The notes under the pieces: model-generated
The model's database searches: none
Told to the model about the DNA's origin: nothing
The model's input: the letters and a program-made list of their open reading frames with translations, nothing else
Program-made: the position numbers and the translations under genes
Shown: piece after piece, positions 39,749 to 49,826 of the stretch
How the letters are laid out: each line of letters begins with the position of its first letter
How positions within the stretch are numbered: position 1 is the stretch's first letter
Source of the DNA: Sphaerotilus natans
GTDB taxonomy: Bacteria > Pseudomonadota > Gammaproteobacteria > Burkholderiales > Burkholderiaceae_C
Assembly: GCF_900156335.1 (NCBI RefSeq)
Contig: NZ_FTMZ01000017.1
Span: 42,447-106,446, forward strand
DNA length: 64,000 nt
Direction: 5' to 3'

Positions 39749-40864
39749 ATGAGCACGCTGGCCGCTGCCACCTCCGCTTCTGCCCAGTCCGACGCCGACG
39801 GTCACTGGCGCGAATCCGCCGAGGCGGTGGCGCTGCCGGTGCTGGCCCTGACCGGGGCGCTGCTGGCGTTTGGTGTGTTCGTCTGGCTGTCGGGCCGTGA
39901 CCCGGTCGAGGCCTGGGTGCTGCTGTTCAAGGGCGCGTTCGGCGACAGCTTCTCGTGGCAGAACACGCTGCAGCGCGCCGCTCCCCTGATGCTGACCGCG
40001 CTGGCGGTGGCGCTGCCGGCGCAGGCGGGGCTGACAGTGATCGGGGGCGAGGGCGCGCTGGTGCTCGGGGCGCTGGCGTGTGCGGCGCTGCCGATGCTGG
40101 CGCCGTCGCTGGCGGGCTGGCCGGGGAGCGGGCTGATGTTGCTGACGGGGGCGCTGGCCGGGGCGGGCTGGGTGGCGCTGGCGGGCTGGCTGCGGCAGGC
40201 GCGCGGGGTGAACGAGACGATTTCCAGCCTGCTGCTGGGCTACCTGGCGATCGCGCTGTTCAAGCATTTTGTGGAAGGCCCGCTGCGCGACCCCGCCAGC
40301 CTGAACAAACCGTCGACACCGCCGGTGGCCGAGTCGCTGCGCATCGGCGGCCTGCCGTGGGACGGCGCGGTGACGGACGTGCATTGGGGGCTGGCCTGGG
40401 GCGTGCTGCTCTGCCTCGCGGCGGGGGTCTGGCTGACGTTCACCGCCTCGGGTTTCGCGCTGCGGGTGGTGGGCGGCAATGTGCGGGCGGCGCGGCTGGT
40501 CGGGCTGCCGACGCTGGGGCTGATCCTGGCCGGGTGTGCGCTGGGCGGGGCGGCGGCGGGGCTGGCCGGCGCGATCGAGGTGCTGGCGGTCCACACCTCC
40601 GCGAACGCCTCGCTGATCGCCGGCCTGGGCTACACCGGCATCCTGGTGTCCTTCGTCGCACGCCACAACCCGTGGGCGATCCCGCCGGTGGCCATCCTGT
40701 TCGGCGGTTTTGGCGCGGCGGGGAGTCTGCTGCAGCGCCGGATGGACCTGCCCGACGCCTCGGTGCTGGTGCTGCAGGGCTTTGCGTTCGTGCTGATCCT
40801 GGCGGCCGAAGCCGGGCGTGGCCGGCTGTTCGGTGGTTCCGGTGGTTCTGGCGGAGGTCGATGA
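39749..40864 (+). CDS. ABC transporter permease, BPD_transp_2 family (subunit 1)
   Basis: 371 residues with about ten hydrophobic segments (for example VLALTGALLAFGVFVWL and SLIAGLGYTGILVSFVA). The cytoplasmic coupling signature is FALRVVGGNVRAARLVG. Pairs with the next permease, the binding protein and the two-domain ATPase at 45187 to make a nucleoside-type importer. Ends in a Gly/Ser-rich tail and overlaps the next gene by ATGA. Confidence 0.88.
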   Translation: MSTLAAATSASAQSDADGHWRESAEAVALPVLALTGALLAFGVFVWLSGRDPVEAWVLLFKGAFGDSFSWQNTLQRAAPLMLTALAVALPAQAGLTVIGGEGALVLGALACAALPMLAPSLAGWPGSGLMLLTGALAGAGWVALAGWLRQARGVNETISSLLLGYLAIALFKHFVEGPLRDPASLNKPSTPPVAESLRIGGLPWDGAVTDVHWGLAWGVLLCLAAGVWLTFTASGFALRVVGGNVRAARLVGLPTLGLILAGCALGGAAAGLAGAIEVLAVHTSANASLIAGLGYTGILVSFVARHNPWAIPPVAILFGGFGAAGSLLQRRMDLPDASVLVLQGFAFVLILAAEAGRGRLFGGSGGSGGGR

Positions 40865-41799
40865 TGTCGATGACGGGCACAGGTGAATTCCTCGGGTTCG
40901 ACGTGCTGCTGGCCGTGCTGGGCGGGGCGGTGCGTGTGGGAACCCCTTTCCTGTTCGTCAGCCTGGGCGAGTGCCTGACGGAGAAGTCCGGGCGCATCAA
41001 CCTCGGGCTGGAGGGCGTGCTGGTGCTGTCGGCGATGGCCGGCTTCGGTGGCAGTTACTGGAGCGGCTCGCCGTGGATCGGGCTGCTGATCGCGGGGGGG
41101 AGCGGGGCGGCGCTGGCGTTGCTGCACGGCCTGCTGTGCTCGCTGCCGCGGGTCAGCGACGTGGCCACCGGCATCGCGCTGATGCTGTTCGGCGCGGGGC
41201 TGGCCTTCTACCTCGGCAAGCCGCTGATCCAGCCCCAGGCGGCGCAGATCCCGGTGATCGCGCTCGGCGGCTGGAGCGATTCGCCCGCCGTGCAGTCGGC
41301 GCTGTCGATCAACGCGCTGTTCCCGCTGGGCGTGGTGCTGGCCGTACTGTTGCAGTGGGGGCTGGCGAACACGCGCTGGGGCCTGATCGTGCGCATGGTG
41401 GGCGACTCGGCCGATGCGGCGCGGGCGCTGGGCTACCCGGTCAACGGCGTGCGCATCGCGGCGACCACCGCGGGCGGCTTCATCGCCGGTCTGGGCGGCG
41501 CCTCGCTGACGCTGGTCTACCCGGGGAGCTGGAACGAAGGCCTGTCGAGCGGCCAGGGCCTGATCGCGGTGGCGCTGGTCATCTTCGCGCGCTGGCGCCC
41601 GCTGGCCTGCCTGGGCGCGGCGCTGCTGTTCGGCGGCGCGGGCGCGCTCGGGCCGGCGCTGCAGTCGGTCGGCGTCACCGGCCACTACTACCTGTTCAAC
41701 GCGGTGCCGTATGCGCTGACGCTGCTGATCCTGGTGCTCACCTGCTCGCCCGACCGCAGCCTGCGCGGCGCGCCGGCCGAGCTGGGCGTGCAGCGCTGA
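40861..41799 (+). CDS. ABC transporter permease, BPD_transp_2 family (subunit 2)
   Basis: 312 residues, strongly hydrophobic throughout. Family signatures: [21 protein letters not shown] near the N terminus and the coupling loop [19 protein letters not shown]. Second half of the membrane channel of the BMP-type importer. Starts at ATGA overlapping the first permease; alternative ATGs follow at codons 2 and 4. Confidence 0.9.
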   Translation: MMSMTGTGEFLGFDVLLAVLGGAVRVGTPFLFVSLGECLTEKSGRINLGLEGVLVLSAMAGFGGSYWSGSPWIGLLIAGGSGAALALLHGLLCSLPRVSDVATGIALMLFGAGLAFYLGKPLIQPQAAQIPVIALGGWSDSPAVQSALSINALFPLGVVLAVLLQWGLANTRWGLIVRMVGDSADAARALGYPVNGVRIAATTAGGFIAGLGGASLTLVYPGSWNEGLSSGQGLIAVALVIFARWRPLACLGAALLFGGAGALGPALQSVGVTGHYYLFNAVPYALTLLILVLTCSPDRSLRGAPAELGVQR

Positions 41800-41819
41800 C
41801 ACCTCTCCGGGAGACCGAC

Positions 41820-42521
41820 ATGCCTGTCCATCTGAACTCCGTGCCTTATCCCTGGCCCTGCGACGGCCAGTTCACGCCGGCCAACACCGCGCTCGTCATC
41901 ATCGACATGCAGACCGACTTCTGCGGCGTCGGCGGCTATGTCGACACGATGGGCTACGACATCAGCCTGACCCGTGCGCCGATCGAACCGCTTCAGCGGC
42001 TGCTGGCCGAGGCCCGTCGCACCGGCCTGCATGTGATCCACACCCGCGAGGGCCACCGGCCGGACCTGTCGGACCTGCCGGCCAACAAGCGCTGGCGCAG
42101 CCAGCGCATCGGCGCCGGCATCGGCGACCCCGGCCCGTGCGGGCGCATCCTGGTGCGTGGCGAACCCGGCTGGGACATCATTCCCGAGCTCTACCCGATC
42201 GCTGGCGAGCCCATCATCGACAAGCCCGGCAAGGGCAGCTTCTGCGCGACCGACCTGGAGCTGATCCTCCACACCCGCGGCATCCGCAACCTGATCCTGA
42301 CGGGCATCACCACCGACGTGTGCGTGCACACCACGATGCGCGAGGCCAACGACCGCGGCTTCGAGTGCGTGATGCTCGGCGACTGCACCGGCGCCACCGA
42401 CCGCGGCAACCACGAGGCGGCGCTGAAGATGATCCAGATGCAGGGCGGCGTCTTCGGCGCCGTGGCCGACTCGGCCTCCGTGCTGGCGGTGCTCGCGGGC
42501 TGGCCGGACCCCACCGGCTGA
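41820..42521 (+). CDS. biuH: Isochorismatase-fold amidohydrolase, biuret hydrolase-like
   Basis: 233 residues. Cysteine hydrolase triad Asp29 (VIIDMQTDF), Lys135 ([10 protein letters not shown]) and Cys168 ([11 protein letters not shown]). Segments [29 protein letters not shown] and [19 protein letters not shown] match what I remember of characterised biuret amidohydrolase, and triad spacing is the same. That enzyme splits biuret to allophanate and ammonia, and an allophanate hydrolase is encoded in the same operon (47502). A ureidoacrylate hydrolase (RutB) or related amidase is the alternative. 20 nt after the permease gene. Confidence 0.8.
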   Translation: MPVHLNSVPYPWPCDGQFTPANTALVIIDMQTDFCGVGGYVDTMGYDISLTRAPIEPLQRLLAEARRTGLHVIHTREGHRPDLSDLPANKRWRSQRIGAGIGDPGPCGRILVRGEPGWDIIPELYPIAGEPIIDKPGKGSFCATDLELILHTRGIRNLILTGITTDVCVHTTMREANDRGFECVMLGDCTGATDRGNHEAALKMIQMQGGVFGAVADSASVLAVLAGWPDPTG

Positions 42522-42594
42522 GCGCTGTGCAGACCGCTGGCCCGTCGTCCCCACGCCACCACGCCCTTCCGTCTCCCTGACCTCCGAGGCTTCC

Positions 42595-43581
42595 ATGACC
42601 GCATCCCGACCGACCCGCCGCCAGATCCTGCAGACCGGACTGGGCGCCGCCGGCGCGCTGGCCCTGCCGCCGCAGGCCCGCGCCACCGACGACAAGATCC
42701 TGATCGGCTACTGGCCGATCGCCTCCGGCCTGCCGCTGTATGTCGCTCTGGAGAAGGGCTTCTTCAAGGAGGCCGGCCTGAACGTCGAGGGCGCCAAGTT
42801 CGCCAGCGCGCAGCAGGTGGCCGAGGCCATGATCGCCGGGCGCATCCACGGCTCGGCCAACGGCACGGCCTCTGCCGTGCTGGCCCTGGCCGAGATCACC
42901 TCGCCGGGGCTGTTCAAGATCATCTGTTCGAACCCGTCGAACCACAGGCTGGTGCTTGACCAGTTCCTGGTCGCCAAGGACTCGCCGATCAAGACCATCG
43001 CCGAGCTCAAGGGCAAGCGCATCGCCTCCGGTCCCGGCATCCAGAACGTGACGCTGGCCAGGATCATCCTGGAGAAGAACGGCATCGCCAGCCCGCAGGT
43101 CACCGAACTGCCGGTGGGCCAGCATGTGGCGGCCCTGGCCGCCGGCCAGGTCGACGCGGTCTACACCCTGGAGCCCACCGGCACCGCCGGCCGGCTCAAG
43201 GGCCTGACGCGCGTACTGGAGAACGGCGTGATCTCCAAATACGTGCTGGGCGATGCGGAGGCGCCCTGGTTCGGCGGCTCGGCCAGCCTGACCACCACCT
43301 TCCTGAAGGAGCGCCCGGCCGACGCGAAGAAATACATCGCCGCCTACGCCCGCGCGGTGGAGCATGTGCGCAAGAACCCCGAGGAGTCGCGTCGCCACCT
43401 CGACGGCTTCACCGCCATCGAGGAGTCGCTGGTCAAGGAGGTGCCACTGTCGGGCTTCACGCTGTACAACGAGTTCAAGCCGGCCGACATCGCGCAGTTC
43501 CAGAAGTTCTTCGATGTCTTCCTCGAGCGCAAGATCTTCTCGCGCCGGGTCGATGTGGCCTCGCTGCTCTACGCGGGCTGA
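42595..43581 (+). CDS. SsuA/NMT1-type ABC substrate-binding protein
   Basis: 328 residues with a twin-arginine signal (RPTRRQILQTGLGAAGALAL, cleaving near ARATD). Type-2 periplasmic binding fold: LIGYWPIASGLPLYVALEKGF, LKGKRIASGPGIQN, and LAAGQVDAVYTLEPTG. Family members bind nitrate, taurine, sulfonates, pyrimidine precursors or cyanuric-acid-like compounds. Starts a second complete importer inside the same operon. Confidence 0.88.
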   Translation: MTASRPTRRQILQTGLGAAGALALPPQARATDDKILIGYWPIASGLPLYVALEKGFFKEAGLNVEGAKFASAQQVAEAMIAGRIHGSANGTASAVLALAEITSPGLFKIICSNPSNHRLVLDQFLVAKDSPIKTIAELKGKRIASGPGIQNVTLARIILEKNGIASPQVTELPVGQHVAALAAGQVDAVYTLEPTGTAGRLKGLTRVLENGVISKYVLGDAEAPWFGGSASLTTTFLKERPADAKKYIAAYARAVEHVRKNPEESRRHLDGFTAIEESLVKEVPLSGFTLYNEFKPADIAQFQKFFDVFLERKIFSRRVDVASLLYAG

Positions 43582-43595
43582 GCGGAGCGGCTCGC

Positions 43596-44375
43596 ATGAT
43601 CGCCCCCTTGCGCACCCTGGTGGCCGAGCGGCGCTGGCTGCCCCTGATCGGCCCGCTGCTGCTGCTCGGTCTGTGGCAGCTGATGATCTCGGCGCACTGG
43701 GTCAAGCCGGTGCTGCTGCCCCCGCCGGGCGAAACGCTGGGCCACCTCTGGGGCACGCTGGTCAGCGGCGCCATCTGGCCGGACCTGCAGTCCACCGTCT
43801 GGCGCACGCTGGCCTCCTTCGCGATCGCGGTGGTGGTGGGCGTGCCGCTGGGCGTGGCGCTCGGCAGCGCCGAGGGCGCCTACCGCAGCGTGGAGTTCCT
43901 GATCGACTTCTTCCGCTCCACGCCCAGCTCGGCGCTGATCCCGCTGTTCCTGCTGATCTTCGGCATCACCGACATCAACAAGATCGCCATCGCCAGCTTC
44001 GGTGCGACGCTGATCGTGCTGTTCAACAGCGCCTATGGCGTGATGAACGCGAAGAAGACCCGCGTGATGGCCGCGCAGATCATGGGCGTGAGCCGCTGGC
44101 ATGTGTTCAAGGACGTGCTGCTGATGGAGAGCCTGGCGCAGACCTTCGTGGGCCTGCGCAGCGCAGTGTCGATGGCGCTGGTCATCGTCATCGTGGCCGA
44201 GATGTTCATCGGCTCGGAGACCGGGCTGGGCCACCGCATCATCGATTCGCAGCAGGTGTTCAACGTCAAGGACATGTACGCGTCCATCCTCGTCACCGGC
44301 GCGCTGGGCTATCTGCTGAACCTGGTGTTCCTGCTGGCCGAGAAGCGCCTCATCCACTGGAGCGGCAAGGCATGA
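43596..44375 (+). CDS. SsuC-type ABC transporter permease
   Basis: 259 residues, about six membrane segments. The inner-loop coupling motif reads AAQIMGVSRWHVFKDVLL with the usual Ala/Gly spacing. Works with the binding protein before it and the ATPase after it. Overlaps the ATPase gene by ATGA. Confidence 0.92.
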   Translation: MIAPLRTLVAERRWLPLIGPLLLLGLWQLMISAHWVKPVLLPPPGETLGHLWGTLVSGAIWPDLQSTVWRTLASFAIAVVVGVPLGVALGSAEGAYRSVEFLIDFFRSTPSSALIPLFLLIFGITDINKIAIASFGATLIVLFNSAYGVMNAKKTRVMAAQIMGVSRWHVFKDVLLMESLAQTFVGLRSAVSMALVIVIVAEMFIGSETGLGHRIIDSQQVFNVKDMYASILVTGALGYLLNLVFLLAEKRLIHWSGKA

Positions 44376-45190
44376 ACGCTTCCCTGTCTCCCTCGTCCGA
44401 GGCCCCGCACACGGTGCTGACGCTGCCGCCGGCGCCGCGCACCCATGTCACGGTGCGCGGGCTGTCGAAGGCCTTCGCCGGCAGCCCGCTGTACACCGAC
44501 TTCAACCTCGACCTTCCGCGCGGCCAGATCGTCTCGATCTTCGGCCCCAACGGCTGCGGCAAGTCGACGCTGATGAACATGATCGCCGGCCTGATGCCGC
44601 CGGACGCCGGCGAGATCCTGTTCGACGGCAAGACGCTGCGCGAGACCCGCATCGGCTATGTGTTCCAGAACTACCGCGACGCGCTGTTTCCCTGGCTGAG
44701 CGCCTGGGACAACATCGCCTATCCGCTGCGGCGTGGCGGCATGAAGCCAGCTGCTGTGCGGGCCCGCGTCGAGCAGCTGATGGCGCTGTTCGAGATCCGC
44801 TTCGACCTCGCCCGCTACCCCTACGAGCTGTCGGGCGGCCAGCAGCAGACGGTGTGCATCATGCGCGCGCTGGCCACCGAGCCGGAGGTGCTGTTCCTCG
44901 ACGAGCCCTTCTCCGCGCTGGACTTCGAGATGACGCTGTTCATCCGCGCCAAGCTGCAGGAGGCCCACCTGGCCACCGGCGTGACCATGGTGATCGTCTC
45001 GCACGACCTGGAGGACGCCGTGTTCCTGGCCGACCGCATCCTGCTGCTGACGCGCCGGCCCACGCGCATCGCCGAGATCGTGCCCTTCGATCTGCCGCGA
45101 CCGCGCAGTCCGGAGGTGATGAGCGATCCGGAGTTCGTGCGCGTCAAGGCCCGCACGCTGGAGGTCTTCCGCCGCGAGGTGGCCGCATGA
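44372..45190 (+). CDS. SsuB-type ABC transporter ATPase
   Basis: 272 residues. Walker A GPNGCGKST, Q-loop in GYVFQNYRDALFPW, ABC signature LSGGQQQ, Walker B VLFLDEPFSALD, H-loop IVSHDLED. Drives the SsuC-type permease. Residues 1-28 are a Pro/Ala-rich lead. Overlaps the next ATPase gene by ATGA. Confidence 0.94.
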   Translation: MNASLSPSSEAPHTVLTLPPAPRTHVTVRGLSKAFAGSPLYTDFNLDLPRGQIVSIFGPNGCGKSTLMNMIAGLMPPDAGEILFDGKTLRETRIGYVFQNYRDALFPWLSAWDNIAYPLRRGGMKPAAVRARVEQLMALFEIRFDLARYPYELSGGQQQTVCIMRALATEPEVLFLDEPFSALDFEMTLFIRAKLQEAHLATGVTMVIVSHDLEDAVFLADRILLLTRRPTRIAEIVPFDLPRPRSPEVMSDPEFVRVKARTLEVFRREVAA

Positions 45191-46785
45191 CCGCCCCGCT
45201 CGATCCCCGCCTCGCCCGTCCGCCGCGCCAGGGCGCGCTCGCGCTGGAGACGGTGGGCCTGACGCGCCGCTTCGGCGCCTTCACCGCGCTGGACGATGTC
45301 TCGCTGTCGGTGCGGCCGGGCACGGTGCATGCGCTGCTGGGCGAGAACGGCGCCGGCAAGAGCACGCTGGTCAAGTGCGTGGTCGGCTATCAGCCGCCGA
45401 GCGACGGCGCAGTGATGATCGACGGCCGCGAGGTGGGCATCACCTCGCCCACGGTGGCGCGCGATCTGGGCATCGGCATGGTCTACCAGCACTTCACCGT
45501 GGTGCCGGGCATGACGGTGGCCGAGAACCTGCTGCTGGCGCGTGGCCGGCTGTCGGCGGTGGTCGACTGGCGGGCCATGCGCGCCGAGCTGGCGGCCTTC
45601 CTCGAGACCACGCCGTTCCGGCTCGACCTGGACGCCACGCCGACCGATCTGTCGGCCGGCGAGAAGCAGAAGCTGGAGATCCTCAAGCAGCTCTACCTGC
45701 GCCCGCGGCTGCTGATCCTGGACGAGCCGACCTCGGTGCTGACGCCGCAGGAGGCCGACGAGGTGCTGGGCGCACTGCGCGAGCGCGCACGGTCCGGCGA
45801 CTGCAGCATCGTGCTGATCACCCACAAGTTCCGCGAGGTCGCCGCGCATGCCGACGATGTCAGCGTGCTCAGGCGAGGTCGCCTGGTGCACACCGGCACG
45901 GTCGCGCACAGCAGCGCCGGCCAGCTGGCCGCGGCGATGATCGGCACGGCAGCGCCGGACACGCCCGCGCCGGCCCTGGTCAGGCCCGAGCCCCGGCCGG
46001 AGCAGACGCCTGCGCAGAAACAGACACAGACACGGACACAGGCAAGACCACGACTGTCGATCCGTGGGCTGCAGGTGAGCGGCGACCGCGGCGAGCGGGC
46101 GGTCGCCGGCCTGGACCTGGCGGTGCACGGTGGCGAGATCGTCGGCATCGCCGGCGTGTCGGGCAACGGCCAGCGCGAGCTGATGGAGGCGCTGGTCGGC
46201 CAGCGCGGCCGGCTCGGCGGCCGGGTGCAGGTCGAGGGCGAGGACTACCGCGCCAGCCGGGAACAGAACCGCCGCCTGAAGGTGCGCAGCCTGCCCGAGG
46301 AGCCGCTGCGCAACGCCTGCGTCGGCACGATGAGCATCGCGCAGAACCTGGCCCTGCGCGGCTTCGATGCCGCCCCGTTCGCCTGGGGTGGCTGGGTGCG
46401 CTGGGGTGCGCTGCGCGCCCAGGCCCGACGCTGGATCGGCGAGTACGGTGTGCGCGCCCGCAGCGAGCAGGCGCCGATCCGCACGCTGTCGGGCGGCAAT
46501 GTGCAGCGCGCGGTGCTGGCGCGCGAGCTCTCCGACGGCGCGGATCTGCTGCTGGTCTCCAATCCGGTGTTCGGCCTCGACTTCGCGGCCGTCGAGGAGA
46601 TCCATGCCCGCCTGCGTGCCGCGCGCGACCGCGGCGCGGCGGTGCTGCTGGTCAGCGAGGATCTCGACGAGCTGCTCGCACTGTCGGACCGCATCGTCGT
46701 GATGAGCGCCGGGCGCCTCGTGTTCGAGACCCCGGCGGCCGATGCCGACCGCCAGCGCATCGGCCACCACATGGGCGGCCACTGA
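45187..46785 (+). CDS. Two-domain ATPase of the BMP-type importer
   Basis: 532 residues with two nucleotide-binding domains, the RbsA/YufO form that partners BPD_transp_2 permeases. Domain 1 is canonical: GENGAGKST, LSAGEKQ, LLILDEPTSVLTP. Domain 2 has the usual degenerate Walker A (GVSGNGQRE) and an odd Walker B region LLVSNPVFGLD. The inter-domain linker (about residues 260-290) is a Gln/Thr/Pro run encoded by CAGACA-like repeats. It is separated by four genes from its permeases, showing that two importers are interleaved in one operon. Confidence 0.9.
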   Translation: MTAPLDPRLARPPRQGALALETVGLTRRFGAFTALDDVSLSVRPGTVHALLGENGAGKSTLVKCVVGYQPPSDGAVMIDGREVGITSPTVARDLGIGMVYQHFTVVPGMTVAENLLLARGRLSAVVDWRAMRAELAAFLETTPFRLDLDATPTDLSAGEKQKLEILKQLYLRPRLLILDEPTSVLTPQEADEVLGALRERARSGDCSIVLITHKFREVAAHADDVSVLRRGRLVHTGTVAHSSAGQLAAAMIGTAAPDTPAPALVRPEPRPEQTPAQKQTQTRTQARPRLSIRGLQVSGDRGERAVAGLDLAVHGGEIVGIAGVSGNGQRELMEALVGQRGRLGGRVQVEGEDYRASREQNRRLKVRSLPEEPLRNACVGTMSIAQNLALRGFDAAPFAWGGWVRWGALRAQARRWIGEYGVRARSEQAPIRTLSGGNVQRAVLARELSDGADLLLVSNPVFGLDFAAVEEIHARLRAARDRGAAVLLVSEDLDELLALSDRIVVMSAGRLVFETPAADADRQRIGHHMGGH

Positions 46786-46800
46786 CCGGGAGACTTCTTC

Positions 46801-47505
46801 ATGCCGGATTCCTCCATCCTGACCGTGCCGGCCCGGCCTGGCCCCTTCATGCTGCCGCTGCGGCATGCCGCGCTGGTGGTGATCGACATGCAGCGCGATT
46901 TCGTCGAGCCGGGCGGCTTCGGTGCCAGCCTGGGCAACGACGTGACGCGGCTGCAGGCGATCGTGCCGGCGCTGCAGCGGCTGCTGGCGGCCTGGCGCGC
47001 AGCCGGCGGCGCGGTGGTGCACACCCGTGAGGGCCACCGGGCGGACCTGTCGGACTGTCCGCCGGCCAAGCGGCTGCGCGGCTCGCCGGGCCTGCGCATC
47101 GGCGACACCGGCCCGATGGGTCGCCTGCTGGTGCAGGGCGAGCCCGGCCACGCGATCATTGCCGAGCTGGCGCCGACCGAGGGGGAGCGGGTGATCGACA
47201 AGCCCGGCAAGGGCGCCTTCTTCGGCACCGACCTGCAGGCCTGGCTGGCCGCACGCGGCATCAGCCATCTGGTCTTCACCGGCGTGACCACCGAGGTCTG
47301 CGTGCAGACCAGCATGCGCGAGGCCAATGACCGCGGCTTCGACTGCGTGCTGATCGAGGATGCCACCGAGAGCTATTTCCCCGAGTTCAAGGCCGCCACG
47401 CTGGCGATGGTGCGCGCGCAGGGCGCGATCGTCGGCTGGACCGCCACCTCGGCCGACCTGATCGCCGCCCTGGCTGCGATGCGCACCGAAGGACCCTGCC
47501 CATGA
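46801..47505 (+). CDS. Second isochorismatase-fold amidohydrolase
   Basis: 234 residues, paralogue of the 41820 product. Triad Asp29 (VVIDMQRDF), Lys134 ([10 protein letters not shown]) and Cys167 ([11 protein letters not shown]). Differs in the substrate-facing segments ([29 protein letters not shown]). With biuret hydrolase and allophanate hydrolase in one operon, a step before biuret, such as triuret hydrolysis (TrtA-like) or another ureido compound, is a reasonable guess. Such hydrolases also accompany urea carboxylase systems. Overlaps the allophanate hydrolase start by ATGA. Confidence 0.78.
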   Translation: MPDSSILTVPARPGPFMLPLRHAALVVIDMQRDFVEPGGFGASLGNDVTRLQAIVPALQRLLAAWRAAGGAVVHTREGHRADLSDCPPAKRLRGSPGLRIGDTGPMGRLLVQGEPGHAIIAELAPTEGERVIDKPGKGAFFGTDLQAWLAARGISHLVFTGVTTEVCVQTSMREANDRGFDCVLIEDATESYFPEFKAATLAMVRAQGAIVGWTATSADLIAALAAMRTEGPCP

Positions 47506-49826
47506 CGACGCGGCCCCATGCCCTGCCGGTGACGATCGCGGACTGGCTGGCCGCCTACCGCGACGGCGCCCAGGCCCACGCGCTGATCCCGGCCCTGGCG
47601 GCGCAGCTCGATGCCGGCGATCCGGCCTGGATCCTGCGCTGCGACGCCGCCCATCTGCAGGCCCAGCTCGATCGCCTGGCAGCGCTGCAGCGCCAAGGCC
47701 ATGTGCTGCCGCTGGCGGGCGTGCCCTTCGCGGTCAAGGACAACATCGACGTCGCCGGCCTGCCGACCACCGCGGCCTGCCCGGACTTCGAGCGTCGCCC
47801 TGACCGCCATGCCAGCGTGGTGCAGCGCCTGCTCGATGCCGGCGCCATCCTGATGGGAAAGACCAATCTCGACCAGTTCGCCACCGGGCTGGTCGGCACC
47901 CGCTCGCCGCACGGCGCGGTGCCCTGCACGCTGGACCCGACCCGCATCAGCGGCGGCTCCAGCTCAGGCTCGGCCTCGGTGGTGGCGCGCGGACTGGTGC
48001 CGTTCGCGCTGGGCACCGATACCGCCGGATCAGGCCGGGTGCCGGCTGGATTCAATCATCTGGTCGGATTGAAGCCCACGCCAGGCCGGGTCGGCATGAA
48101 CGGGGTGCTGCCGGCCTGCCGCACGCTGGACGTGGTCTCGGTGTTCGCGCTGACGGTGGCCGATGCGGCGCAGGTCATGGCGATCATCGAAGGCGACGAT
48201 GGCGGCCCGGTCTTCCACGCCGCCGTGCCACGACCGGCCTGGCTGGGTCGGCAAGGACAGCCGCTGCGGGTCGGTGTGCCTGCCGAGCTGTCGGCGCTGG
48301 ACGCTGCACTCGGCTATCCGCAGGCCTGGGGCGCAGCGCTGGCCCGGCTGGCGACGCTGTCGCCGACAGCCGCCGGCGATTCGCCCGCCTGGGCCGGCGA
48401 GGGCGTGACGATCGTGCCCGTCGACATGGCGCCCTTCGATGCGGTGGCGGCGCTGCTCTACGACGGCCCCTGGGTGGCCGAGCGCCACAGCGTGGTGCGC
48501 ACGCTGATGGACCAGCAGCCCGAGGCACTCGATCCGACGGTGCGCCAGGTCATCGAGCGCGCCCGCGATTTCGACGCGACTGCCGCCTTCGAGGCGCGCT
48601 ACCAGCTCGCCGCGCTGGCTCGCCGGACCGAGGCGGTCTGGCAGGACATGGACGTGCTGCTGGTGCCGACCGCGCCGACGCATCCGACGCTGGCCGAGGT
48701 GGCGGCCGAACCGGTACGACGCAACAGCGCGCTCGGCCGCTACACCAACTTCGTCAATCTGCTCGGGCTGGCCGCGCTGGCGGTGCCGGCCGGCGAGACC
48801 CCCAGCGGCCTGCCCTTCGGCGTGACCTGGGTCGCGCCGGGCGGCAGCGACGCCGCGCTGGCCATGCTGGGCGCCTGCTGGCAGCTGGCCGCACCGCCGG
48901 GCCGGCAGCCCGCAGGCGCGGGCCTGCCCGCACCGGCCCCCGACGCGCTGCGTCCGCTGCAGCTGCCGGCCAGCGCACCGACGATGGCGCTGGCCGTCGT
49001 CGGTGCGCACCTGCAGGGCATGCCGCTGCACGGGCAGCTCGTCGAGCGGGGCGCCCGGCTGCTGGCCCGCACCCGGACCGCACCGCGCTACCGCCTGCAT
49101 GCGCTGCCCGGCACCGTGCCCCCGAAGCCCGGGCTGGCACGGGTGGCCGACGACGAGACCGGACACGCCATCGAGGTGGAGGTGCACGAGATCGCGCTCG
49201 ACCAGATCGGCAGCTTCCTGGCGCTGATCCCGCCGCCGCTCGGCCTGGGCACGATCGAGCTGGCCGATGGCCGCCAGGTCAAGGGCTTCATCTGCGAACC
49301 GGCGGCGCTGCGCGGCGCCCCCGATGTCAGCCGCTTCGGCGGCTGGCGCGGCTACATGGCTGCGGCCGGCGGGAGCCAGGCGCCGGCGCCATTGCACACC
49401 GCACCACCGCCTGCAGCAGGCCTGACGCCGCAGGCCCTGGACCTGCCATCCACCCATGCCGAGCTGCCTGCGCTGTTCGAGGCCTACGAGGCGGCGCTGA
49501 TGGCCAACGACATCGCGGCGCTGACCGGCTTCTTCTGGGACGACGAGCGCGTGACCCGCTACGGCATCGCCGACAGGCAGTGGGGCGCGACCGCGCTGGC
49601 CGCCTGGCGCGCCGGCGTGCCCAGCCCGGACTTCAGCCGCCGGCTGCAGCACCTGCGCCTGCTCGGACTGGGTGCGGACGTGGCCGTCATCCAGGTCGAG
49701 TTCCTGCGCAGCGACAGCGTGCTGCGCGGCTTCCAGACCCAAGTCTGGGCCCGGCTGGCCGGGCAGGGATGGAAAATCGCGGCCGCACACGTCAGCATGA
49801 TCGAATGGACGCCTTTCCCCGACTGA
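47502..49826 (+). CDS. atzF: Allophanate hydrolase with fused HpxZ/AtzH-like domain
   Basis: 774 residues, longer than AtzF (about 600). Residues 1-465: amidase-signature domain with Lys79 (FAVKDNIDV), cis-Ser153 ([10 protein letters not shown]) and nucleophile Ser177 (GTDTAGSGR). Residues 494-620: allophanate hydrolase C-terminal domain ([44 protein letters not shown]). After an Ala/Pro linker, residues 651-774 form an NTF2-like domain of the HpxZ/AtzH (DUF3225) kind ([47 protein letters not shown]). Converts allophanate to ammonia and CO2; the added domain may handle a carbamate intermediate. Confidence 0.88.
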   Translation: MTTRPHALPVTIADWLAAYRDGAQAHALIPALAAQLDAGDPAWILRCDAAHLQAQLDRLAALQRQGHVLPLAGVPFAVKDNIDVAGLPTTAACPDFERRPDRHASVVQRLLDAGAILMGKTNLDQFATGLVGTRSPHGAVPCTLDPTRISGGSSSGSASVVARGLVPFALGTDTAGSGRVPAGFNHLVGLKPTPGRVGMNGVLPACRTLDVVSVFALTVADAAQVMAIIEGDDGGPVFHAAVPRPAWLGRQGQPLRVGVPAELSALDAALGYPQAWGAALARLATLSPTAAGDSPAWAGEGVTIVPVDMAPFDAVAALLYDGPWVAERHSVVRTLMDQQPEALDPTVRQVIERARDFDATAAFEARYQLAALARRTEAVWQDMDVLLVPTAPTHPTLAEVAAEPVRRNSALGRYTNFVNLLGLAALAVPAGETPSGLPFGVTWVAPGGSDAALAMLGACWQLAAPPGRQPAGAGLPAPAPDALRPLQLPASAPTMALAVVGAHLQGMPLHGQLVERGARLLARTRTAPRYRLHALPGTVPPKPGLARVADDETGHAIEVEVHEIALDQIGSFLALIPPPLGLGTIELADGRQVKGFICEPAALRGAPDVSRFGGWRGYMAAAGGSQAPAPLHTAPPPAAGLTPQALDLPSTHAELPALFEAYEAALMANDIAALTGFFWDDERVTRYGIADRQWGATALAAWRAGVPSPDFSRRLQHLRLLGLGADVAVIQVEFLRSDSVLRGFQTQVWARLAGQGWKIAAAHVSMIEWTPFPD

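Noticed and set aside
37130..40666. Minus-strand open frame of over 1,100 codons opposite garD and the BMP transporter genes
   Set aside because: Same compositional artefact; no recognisable domain, and it spans several well-supported genes and their promoters.
46010..46060. CAGACA-like microrepeat encoding a Gln/Thr run
   Set aside because: It is the inter-domain linker of the two-domain ATPase; short, imperfect, and not a CRISPR or mobile feature.
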